Positions 24,657 to 31,285 of a DNA stretch of 34,091 bases are shown here, piece by piece. Numbering within the stretch: the stretch's first letter is position 1; each line of letters opens with the position of its first letter. The position numbers and the translations under genes were made by a program. Below the pieces are notes generated by a model. It did no database searches. It saw nothing but the letters and a program-made list of their open reading frames with translations, and was not told where the DNA came from. Origin of the DNA: an uncultured Clostridia bacterium (GTDB taxonomy: Bacteria; Bacillota; Clostridia; Christensenellales; CAG-917); NCBI GenBank assembly GCA_949283145.1, contig CASDRL010000058.1, positions 1-34,091 on the forward strand, in the 5' to 3' direction.

Positions 24657-26416
24657 GCAGACTTGACAAACTCAACAAAAAACTCGCGGAGATAGACCCG
24701 TCCTTCAAGGCGGCTTTCGTGCGCGGCTGCACCGTGCTCACGGGGGAGAGCGACGAGTGGAAGAAGATCGTCGCCGCAGGCAAACTCGCCGTGGACAAAA
24801 AGCATTCCCTCGGGGTGGTCAACCGCATAAAACTCAAAGGGTTCGTGCAGCGGATGCCCGAACCCGCGGTGCGGGACAAAGCCTACGACGGAGCGGCTCC
24901 GGATGTCCTCGTCATAGGCGGGGGCATCGTAGGCTGCGCGGCGGCGCGCGCCCTCAGGCGCTACGACCTCTCCGTCATGCTCGTCGAGCGCGGCTATGAC
25001 GTCGCCCTCGGCGGCTCTTCGCGCAACGGCGGCGTGGTGCACGTTGGCATCAACTATTCCCCCCACGCGCAGAAGCACATCTACAACAACCGCGGCAACG
25101 CCATGTACGAAGGTTTGTGCCGCGACCTCGGCGTGCCCTTCGAGCAGAAAGGGCAGGTGCTCCTCATCGGCAAACGCTGGGAGACCATCCTCTGCGCGGT
25201 GCTCAAACTGAACGCCAAAAGGCTGCACATCCCGGGCGTGAAATTCATGAAGAGGGCGGAGCTCGTCTCCGTCGAGCCGCACATCCCGGAGTGGATCTAC
25301 GGCGGGCTCTATATGCCCACGGGGGGCATCACTTCGCCCTATCAGATGACTGTCGCTCTTGCGGAAAACGCAGTCACGAACGGAGCGAAAATCTGCCTCG
25401 ACACCGCCGTCGAAGGGATGCGCGTCGAGGACGGTAAGATCCGCGAAGTTTTCACAAACAGGGGGATAATCCGCCCGAAACTCGTGATAAACGCCGCGGG
25501 AGTGTATTCCGACGTCATCGCGGACATGGCGCGGGACAGGACTTTCACCGTGCATCCGCGGAAGGGTACCGACATCATCCTCGACAAAAAGAAGGGGTAT
25601 ATGGTGCGCACCAGCATGGCAAAATCTCCCACCACCGTCCCGCCCCCTCTTGCGGGAGAGGAAGAGGCGCACGCGGGCGGGCTGAAAGCCGTCGTCAAGG
25701 CGCTCCACAGCCACACCAAAGGCATCGCGAGCATCCACACCGCGGACGGCAACATGATCATCGGGCCCGACGCGCTCGAAGTCCCCGACCGCGAGGACAC
25801 CGCCACCACCGCCGAGAGCATGGATTCCATCTTCGAGGCGCAGGCGCGCATCTCGGAGGGCGCGGGCAGAGCGGACGTCATCGCCTATTTCGCGGGGGTG
25901 CGCGCCCCGACATACGAGGAAGATTTCGTCGTCCGCAAGGGCGTCTTCACCGAGAACATCCTGGAAGCGGCGGGCATACAGTCGCCGGGCATCACCGCGG
26001 CTCCCGCCATCGCGGAGGACCTTGCAAAGTGGGCGGCGGAGTATATCGGCAAGTTCCGCAGAGTGGAGCAAAACCCCGACTTCGATCCCGTCCGTCCGAA
26101 AAAGCCCGTCCTGCGCGAGCTCCCCGAAGAGGAGCGCGCTCGCCTCATCGCCGAGAACCCCGATTACGGCGAGATCGTCTGCCGCTGCGAGGAAGTCAGC
26201 AAAGGGGAGATCCTGGACGCACTCCGTTCCCCGCTGCCCGTATATACCGTTGACGCCGTCAAACGCCGCGTCCGCCCCGGCATGGGGCGCTGTCAAGGCG
26301 GCTTCTGTTCCCCGCTTGTGGTGAAGATCATAGCCGACGAACTCGGCGTCCCGCCCGAGGAGGTGACAAAGGGGAATCTCCGTGCCCGCATACTTTATGG
26401 TCCCACCAAGCCCTGA
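24653..26416 (+). CDS. FAD-dependent oxidoreductase with C-terminal BFD-type [2Fe-2S] domain (GlpA-like)
   Basis: 587 residues. An unusual N-terminal segment (1-83; GCTVLTGESDEWKKIVAAGK, GVVNRIKLKG) precedes the FAD-binding domain, which has VLVIGGGIVGCAAARALRRY at about 85-104 and the second-strand Glu in VERG. The DAO fold continues with GGSSRNGGVVHVG, NAAGVYSD and GNMIIGPDALEVPDREDT. The C-terminal BFD-like domain has ICRCEEV-type VCRCEEVSKGEI and GMGRCQGGFCSP, four cysteines for a [2Fe-2S] cluster. This is the arrangement of anaerobic glycerol-3-phosphate dehydrogenase relatives; the substrate is likely a 2-hydroxy acid or glycerol phosphate, not determined. A Pro/Gly/Glu-rich stretch at about 327-345 looks like an insertion. 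It is translationally coupled to the kinase gene upstream. Confidence 0.87.
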   Translation: MSRLDKLNKKLAEIDPSFKAAFVRGCTVLTGESDEWKKIVAAGKLAVDKKHSLGVVNRIKLKGFVQRMPEPAVRDKAYDGAAPDVLVIGGGIVGCAAARALRRYDLSVMLVERGYDVALGGSSRNGGVVHVGINYSPHAQKHIYNNRGNAMYEGLCRDLGVPFEQKGQVLLIGKRWETILCAVLKLNAKRLHIPGVKFMKRAELVSVEPHIPEWIYGGLYMPTGGITSPYQMTVALAENAVTNGAKICLDTAVEGMRVEDGKIREVFTNRGIIRPKLVINAAGVYSDVIADMARDRTFTVHPRKGTDIILDKKKGYMVRTSMAKSPTTVPPPLAGEEEAHAGGLKAVVKALHSHTKGIASIHTADGNMIIGPDALEVPDREDTATTAESMDSIFEAQARISEGAGRADVIAYFAGVRAPTYEEDFVVRKGVFTENILEAAGIQSPGITAAPAIAEDLAKWAAEYIGKFRRVEQNPDFDPVRPKKPVLRELPEEERARLIAENPDYGEIVCRCEEVSKGEILDALRSPLPVYTVDAVKRRVRPGMGRCQGGFCSPLVVKIIADELGVPPEEVTKGNLRARILYGPTKP

Positions 26417-26538
26417 CGGCGCTATTCGGCGAATAACTGTGTCAAGCGCCTGCGGTCTGAACAGTCACGTACGCAAAAGTACGCTCCTGTCCATCCCGCA
26501 GGCGCTTTCCTTGTTCTTCATCCGAATATCGCCGTCAG
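26413..26538. repeat. 126 bp nested palindrome at the oxidoreductase stop codon
   Basis: Outer arms CTGACGGCGCTATTCGG (26413-26429) and CCGAATATCGCCGTCAG (26522-26538) pair with one mismatch and include the stop codon. The inner arms AAGCGCCTGCGG/CCGCAGGCGCTT (26444-26455, 26496-26507) are perfect, and the innermost hairpin is CGTAC-GCAAAA-GTACG. The inner 3' arm ends in TTTCCTTGTTCTT, so it may end transcription. Confidence 0.75.
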
Positions 26539-27070
26539 CGAATTAGCGCTTGTGCGGGCGTCTTTGAGTACGCCGTCTCTTTTTCGGAGACGGAATAACG
26601 AACAGCTGGAGCGTGACGTCTTTAGATCCGACGCTCACTTATTCGGAGTGTCGTTGAGTACGCCGTCTCTCATTCGGAGACGGTTTAACGCCCCCCCCCG
26701 AGCGAGCGTCGCTTGACACGATGTTATCTTATTCGGAGCGTGCTTGATTACGATGTTTCTCTTTTGCAGACGGTCTAACGAACAGCTTGAGCGTGACGCC
26801 GCTTGACACGACGTTATCTCATTCGGAGTGGAGCCGCTCACCAAGCGCTCACAGGGCGGAGCCCTCTTGAGCGCCGCGGCGACCGGGTGAGTGCCGAGGG
26901 CAGACGTAAAGTGCGTCGGCAATGCGCCATCTGATCGCGAAGCGGGCGCATTGCAAGCGGCATAACATGGCGGCACCGTGGAGGTGCCGTCCTCGGACGC
27001 CCTCGTGCCCGAGCGCCGAAGGTGCCCCCTAAAACCGTGGGACCCCGCAGGGGGGAATGGTTTTTGGGGG
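26539..27070. other. gene-less array of short degenerate repeats
   Basis: TTCGGAG-type units recur about every 30-90 bp: TTTTTCGGAGACGGAATAAC (26580), TTATTCGGAGTGTCGTTGAG (26638), CATTCGGAGACGGTTTAACG (26671), TTATTCGGAGCGTGCTTGAT (26729) and TCATTCGGAGTGGAGCCGCT (26819). GCAATGCGCC/GGGCGCATTGC (26918-26954) and CCCCCTAAAACC/GGTTTTTGGGGG (27025-27070) are hairpins. No gene is supported. Confidence 0.55.
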
Positions 27071-27430
27071 AACCCGCAGGAGGGGGTCTCTTACTCCGAT
27101 GTCAGAGGACGGTAACTTGTTTCAAACACGGGGGAGGAAAGCCCGAAGGGAAGGAGGGGGGAATCAAGATAACCCCCGGGACGAACAGTCTATTCGGAGC
27201 GTGCTTGAGTAAGAAGAGCTGCTTGATAGAGCGTCTTTGAGCACGACGAAACTCCTTACTTAAACCCGCAGGAGGGGGTCTCTTACTCCGATGTCAGAGG
27301 ACGGTAGCTTGTTTCAAACACGGGGGAGGAACGCGCGAAGGGAAGGAGGGGGGGAATCAAGATAACCCTCGAGACGAACAGCCCATTCGAAGCGTCCCCA
27401 ATCATGACGAACAGCTTGATAGGGCGTGCT
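27071..27430 (+). repeat. two tandem 192 bp repeats of the purine-rich family
   Basis: AACCCGCAGGAGGGGGTCTC begins at 27071 and again at 27263. Both copies run through TTACTCCGATGTCAGAGGAC, TTGTTTCAAACACGGGGGAG and GGGAATCAAGATAACCC with few differences for about 170 bp. The tails diverge (GAGTAAGAAGAGCTGC against CCCAATCATGACGAAC). The remaining bases to 27482 hold nothing recognisable. Confidence 0.78.
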
Positions 27431-27482
27431 TAAATACATTGCACTCTCAGCGCCAAAGGCATTTAGTAAAGACAACGGACAT

Positions 27483-27512
27483 GAAAACGGACGGCGGGTG
27501 CCGTCCGTTTTC
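27483..27512 (-). terminator. terminator of the RsgI-domain lipoprotein gene
   Basis: GAAAACGGACGGC (27483-27495) and GCCGTCCGTTTTC (27500-27512) form a perfect 13 bp stem with a 4-base loop, with the T-run at the stem end. It lies about 57 bases after the stop. Confidence 0.78.
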
Positions 27513-27568
27513 CTTTATCCGATGTCCGCGGGAGTCAGGGGAGGGAAGGGCTCCCGCGGATCGAGCCG

Positions 27569-29089
27569 TCATGCGGCACTGTCGGTCTTTTCGATGAGCT
27601 GCTGTTTGAGCGCTTCGAGGTGCGCGCGGGCTGCTTCTTCCGCCTCGGCGAGGGCTTCCTGCATCTCCGCTTCCGCACGGGAGAGGGTCTCTTCCGCTTT
27701 CGCCATGAGGGCGTTCACTTCCTCGAGTTCGTCTTCGGTGAGCTCCGCCGTCATCTCGGCATAGAGTTCGTCCGCCTTTGCCGCGAGGGTGTCGGAGAGT
27801 TCTGCGACTTCCGCGGAGGTTATGGTGCCGTCATTAAGGATCGCAGCGACAGCTTCCGCCGCGAAGATGACGTCTTCCTCGATCGCGTTCACGGTGTCCG
27901 CGACTGCGGGAGGCACGAGGTCGGCAATGGGAGCGATGCGCGCCGCGACCTCTTCGAGGGCAGCCTTTATCTCGGCGATCTCCGCCTCATGTTCTTTCGC
28001 GAATGCGGCGATCTCTGCCTTCACTTCCGCTTCCGCGGAGTTGAGTTCCGCGGCGATGTCGTCGCGGAGAGCTTCGATGTCTTCCGCAAGGTCGCTCGCG
28101 CGGTAGAGCTTGTCGAGGTACGCCTCGATGCTGTCGAGGGTGATCTCGCCCTCGCTGTTTTTCAGCACGTCAATGTCGCCTTCTTCAAAGCCGAGCAGCG
28201 CGGCAACGGCTTCTATGCGCGCCTCATCGAGAGGATATTCTCCCGCCTTTTCGATGAAGAAGAGGACATCGCTCAGAGCGTCCATGGCGACGGCGCTCGC
28301 GTTGTAGCCCGCATATGCGAAGGCGGTGTAGGCGTCAAGGGGACGATGCACGGTGAAGTAGCCCGTCCAGACGGCGTCAAGAGCCGCCGCTTTCGCCTTT
28401 GCGAATGCCGCTTCCGCCGCCGCTTTCGCCTCGGTGTAAGTGTCGGTGGCGAAGTCCGCCAGCACCTCGTGCGCGTCGGACACTATGTCGATGAGCGCCT
28501 CGGTGTCAAGGGTCACCGCGATGTCGAGAGAGACCTCGCCTGTGGCGGCCGCGGAGAGTATGAGCTTGAACTCTTCGGGGGTGAGCGCCTGCACGTTCTC
28601 GTCATCGGGGTTTTCCGCTTTCAGCGCGTCGAGCTTGCGCAGAAGGGAAAATGAGGACGCCGCCTCCGCCCTGACGGAGATGCCCAGCACTCTGCCTGCC
28701 GCTTCCACGCCTGCGTTCACGCGGGCGGTGAGCTGAGCCGTGTTGCCGTCGTCCGCGCTGACGGAAGTCTCCACCACCGCGTCCGCGTCCGCGAGGAAGC
28801 CCATCTCGCCCGCGAGACGGGTGATGTTCTCCACCGCTTTGTCCACGCTCTCGCCCACGATGCCCGCTTCGCCGTAGAGGAGCACTTTGCCGTCCTCGTT
28901 GGCGCCGTATGCGCTGAGCACCTTGCCCTCGGCGTTGAGGGTGAGCTCCACGGAAGGATTGATGTCGACGGTGACGAACGCCGTCGCGTCGGTGAGGTCC
29001 TCGCCGTCATCCTTGTTGCACGCCGCAAGAGAGACGGTGAGCAGGGTCACGCACAGTACGAGCGTGAGCAATATCGCGATCTTTTTCAT
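27569..29089 (-). CDS. lipoprotein with RsgI-type middle domain and long helical tail
   Basis: 506 residues. A lipoprotein signal peptide with lipobox LAAC (C24) is followed at once by AFVTVDINPSVELTLNAEGKV (about 37-57) and NEDGKVLL, the signature of the RsgI extracytoplasmic middle domain, including the N44-P45 pair where RsgI proteins are reported to cleave themselves. The remaining ~330 residues are Ala/Glu-rich and mostly helical, with a coiled-coil-like end (about 430-500). There is no cytoplasmic or transmembrane part, so unlike RsgI it cannot hold a sigma factor itself. It follows the anti-sigma gene after a 149-base gap containing a terminator. It may be an outside partner, decoy or target of the sigma pathway; this is inference. 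AAAGGAG lies 6 bases before the ATG. Confidence 0.8.
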   Translation of the reverse strand: MKKIAILLTLVLCVTLLTVSLAACNKDDGEDLTDATAFVTVDINPSVELTLNAEGKVLSAYGANEDGKVLLYGEAGIVGESVDKAVENITRLAGEMGFLADADAVVETSVSADDGNTAQLTARVNAGVEAAGRVLGISVRAEAASSFSLLRKLDALKAENPDDENVQALTPEEFKLILSAAATGEVSLDIAVTLDTEALIDIVSDAHEVLADFATDTYTEAKAAAEAAFAKAKAAALDAVWTGYFTVHRPLDAYTAFAYAGYNASAVAMDALSDVLFFIEKAGEYPLDEARIEAVAALLGFEEGDIDVLKNSEGEITLDSIEAYLDKLYRASDLAEDIEALRDDIAAELNSAEAEVKAEIAAFAKEHEAEIAEIKAALEEVAARIAPIADLVPPAVADTVNAIEEDVIFAAEAVAAILNDGTITSAEVAELSDTLAAKADELYAEMTAELTEDELEEVNALMAKAEETLSRAEAEMQEALAEAEEAARAHLEALKQQLIEKTDSAA

Positions 29090-29149
29090 GATGTCTCCTT
29101 TTGTCCCGCCTTCGTGGAAGGACGGGCTCTGCCCTTATTTGTGTACATT

Positions 29150-29185
29150 AAACAAAACGGCGCGGGCATTTGTTGCACCGCGCCG
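29150..29185 (-). terminator. terminator between the anti-sigma and lipoprotein genes
   Basis: On the minus strand CGGCGCGG and CCGCGCCG (arms 29178-29185 and 29158-29165) form an 8 bp GC stem followed by TTTTGTTTAA. It would let the lipoprotein be expressed at a different level from the sigma/anti-sigma pair. Confidence 0.75.
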
Positions 29186-29238
29186 CAAAATCGGACGAAA
29201 AAATTGTTTTGTATGTTTAACCCTTCTTCACCTGTCCC

Positions 29239-30606
29239 TCATCGGCGCAGGCTCTCGAAAAACTCCTCAGCGCTGCCGTACTCCGCTTCCACCTCGGCGC
29301 GGAAGGCTTCGTACTCATCGCGGGTGAGCGCTTCGCGCACGCTCTCGTACGCGTCCCTGAATTCGTCTGCGAGTTTCTCCGCGCTGAGGGTCGCCGCGGC
29401 TGCCGCCTTTTCGACAAATTCCGCGGCGCTCTCCGGCAGAGCGAGCAGACCCGCCACCGCGTCGCCGCCGAGACCCGCGACGTCCAGCACCGCGTCGATG
29501 AGACCGAGACTGTATGAGAGCGTCTCGCGGGAGAGCACTCCGATGAGCGCGGCAAGTTTCTCGACGGTGAGTGAGACGTAGTCCGCGACCGCCGCAAGCA
29601 GCGTGCCTTCTCCGTCGATCGTGACGCCGTAATCTCTCTCATAGGCGGCGAGCGCCTCTTCCATACGGGTCATGAGCTCCGCGAGTTCGCCCGTGATCCC
29701 GTCGGGGTAAAACTCTTTCAGGCTCCAATAGTCCTTCCAGATGAGCGCGGGGTTGTCCTCGTGACCGAGGATGGCGAAATAGAGGTCGGCGATGGCGGCG
29801 ATGTCCTTCGCGCTGTTTTCGATGACGGAGAGATTTTCGGTGAGATAATCCTTCACCGCGTCGATGAACCCTTCGTCGAAGACGAACGTCTCATACGCCT
29901 CCGCGAGCGCGTCATCGTTCAAATTCTCCGCGCCTCTCGCTCTGAAAAGGTCGGAGACTCCCGCAATGAGATCCGCGACCGCGTCCAAGGTGTCCGCCGC
30001 GGCGACGCCGCACGCTTTTGCGAACTCCCTCGCCGAAGACTCCGCCGTCACGACCAAAGAGAGGATGCCCCTCTCCATGAAATGTTCTTCGAGTGCCTGC
30101 TCCGCTTCTTTGAGGACGGAAGAGCTTCCTTCGCAGGCGGTGAGCCGCACCGCGCTCTCGCCCTCCGCGTCCACAAACCCGAGCGCTTCGGCGCGGTCGG
30201 CAAAAATGACCAGCGCTTCGCCCACGGGCTTGCCCGTCATCTTTTCCGCCGTCCCGCCTGCGAGCACGACGTCGGCGTCCGCGTTCGTAGCTGCGACGTC
30301 CGTCACCGTCCCGTCCGCGTCCGTCACCACCGCGACGGCGGGATTGATCTCGAGCATGAGCACGAACCGCTCCGCCGCCTTGTTCACGGGCAGCAGGAAT
30401 ACGCAGAGCAGCACCACCGCGAGCACCACCGCCACCACCGCGGGAGGCAGCGCGAAAGCGAGCGCCTTCTTTTTGCGCGTGAGGGTGCCGTCCGGCATGA
30501 CCTGCACCTCGCTCTCCGTCTCCGGACGAGGCGAGCCCGCCACCCTGTCCGAAAGCGGCGGCAGAGCTTTCAGCTCATCCTTCCACATCCTTTTCCACGA
30601 TCTCAT
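29239..30606 (-). CDS. transmembrane anti-sigma factor with RsgI-type middle domain
   Basis: 455 residues. The short cytoplasmic N-terminus (1-47, starting MRSWKRMWKDELKALPPL) is the likely sigma-binding part. One membrane helix (48-73) is followed by the RsgI middle domain: FVLMLEINPAVAVVTDADG with N88-P89 at the position of the RsgI self-cleavage site, then TDVAATNADADVVL and a helical segment. The remaining 250 residues are helical and acidic with no carbohydrate-binding module. In RsgI-SigI pairs the outer domain senses polysaccharides and releases the sigma factor after cleavage. Here the partner is an ECF sigma factor whose stop overlaps the start (ATGA). The sensed signal is unknown. 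Confidence 0.82.
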   Translation of the reverse strand: MRSWKRMWKDELKALPPLSDRVAGSPRPETESEVQVMPDGTLTRKKKALAFALPPAVVAVVLAVVLLCVFLLPVNKAAERFVLMLEINPAVAVVTDADGTVTDVAATNADADVVLAGGTAEKMTGKPVGEALVIFADRAEALGFVDAEGESAVRLTACEGSSSVLKEAEQALEEHFMERGILSLVVTAESSAREFAKACGVAAADTLDAVADLIAGVSDLFRARGAENLNDDALAEAYETFVFDEGFIDAVKDYLTENLSVIENSAKDIAAIADLYFAILGHEDNPALIWKDYWSLKEFYPDGITGELAELMTRMEEALAAYERDYGVTIDGEGTLLAAVADYVSLTVEKLAALIGVLSRETLSYSLGLIDAVLDVAGLGGDAVAGLLALPESAAEFVEKAAAAATLSAEKLADEFRDAYESVREALTRDEYEAFRAEVEAEYGSAEEFFESLRR

Positions 30607-31121
30607 TTCCCCGTCTCCTTCAAGATCCGTTTCAGTTTTTTCACGCTCCGATTATACTTCGCCGTCACCGTCCCAACGGGACAGCCCGTCATTTCCGCTA
30701 TCTCGCGATGGCGATAGCCCCACAGCACATGCAGCGCGATGATGCGCCGTTCCTCCTCCGTGAGGACCTTTTTCATAAGTTCCGTGATGCCGAGCTCGCC
30801 GTCGCCGTCGTCGCTCGCCGCCATGCGCGTCAGATCCGCGTCTACGGTGCGCGCCCGTCCCGCAAGTTCGTTGAGGGCGATGTTCTTCGCGATCTGCAGC
30901 ATCCACGCGCGGGCGTTGGACCCGGGGCGGTAACTCCCTGCGTGCAGCTTGACCCTGAGATAGACATTCTGCATCGCGTCCTCGCTGTCCTCGCGGTTGT
31001 CGAGGTAGGAGTAGAGGAAGGCGAACACCCCTCGGTTCGTCTTTTCGTAGAGTTCCGCGAGAGCATCGTCATCCCCTCCCGAGATCCTGACTATCAATCG
31101 ATCAAGTTGCTGCTCGTACAT
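30603..31121 (-). CDS. ECF-type RNA polymerase sigma factor
   Basis: 172 residues. Region 2 covers about 20-85 (FAFLYSYLDNREDSEDAMQN, YRPGSNARAWMLQIAKNIAL) and region 4 about 115-165 (LTEEERRIIALHVLWGYRHR, EIAEMTGCPVGTVTAKYNRS), with no region 1 or 3, as in ECF sigma factors. It directs RNA polymerase to a small regulon and is held inactive by the next gene's product, to which it is translationally coupled. The ribosome site is poor (AAGG almost touching the ATG), but no better start exists downstream. A sigma-A-like promoter lies upstream. The GH5 gene just upstream of it on the same strand is a possible target by position only. Confidence 0.92.
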   Translation of the reverse strand: MYEQQLDRLIVRISGGDDDALAELYEKTNRGVFAFLYSYLDNREDSEDAMQNVYLRVKLHAGSYRPGSNARAWMLQIAKNIALNELAGRARTVDADLTRMAASDDGDGELGITELMKKVLTEEERRIIALHVLWGYRHREIAEMTGCPVGTVTAKYNRSVKKLKRILKETGK

Positions 31122-31154
31122 ACCTTAGCCGACTTATAAACAAATTCGATCCGC

Positions 31155-31183
31155 ATTTTATTGCAAAACCCGAAAAATTTCAA
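31155..31183 (-). promoter_or_regulatory. promoter of the sigma/anti-sigma operon
   Basis: Minus strand TTGAAA (31183-31178), 17 bases, TAAAAT (31160-31155). The block GCAAAACCCGAAAAATTT (plus strand 31163-31180) resembles GCAAAATCGGACGAAAAAAT (29185-29204) before the lipoprotein gene, so an alternative sigma-specific promoter is also possible. Confidence 0.6.
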
Positions 31184-31208
31184 GCATTTCTTCCGCTCCG
31201 AAAGACGG

Positions 31209-31239
31209 AGAGAGCCGCTTCGCGAAGATGCGGCTCTCT
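31209..31239 (-). terminator. hairpin terminator of the GH5 gene
   Basis: AGAGAGCCGC (31209-31218) and GCGGCTCTCT (31230-31239) form a perfect 10 bp stem about 45 bases after the GH5 stop. The following T content is modest (CCGTCTTT). Confidence 0.7.
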
Positions 31240-31285
31240 TGCGATGGTAGTCAAAACTGCATTTCATATACGGAAAACAGTCATA

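Noticed and set aside
24512..26296. 594-codon open frame on the minus strand
   Set aside because: It is antisense to the FAD oxidoreductase, has a composition dominated by Asp, His, Val and Arg typical of shadow frames in GC-rich genes, and has no ribosome site or family motif.
26539..27430. Possible CRISPR array
   Set aside because: The units vary in length and sequence, spacers are irregular, there are only two copies of the 192 bp unit, and no cas gene is in the window.
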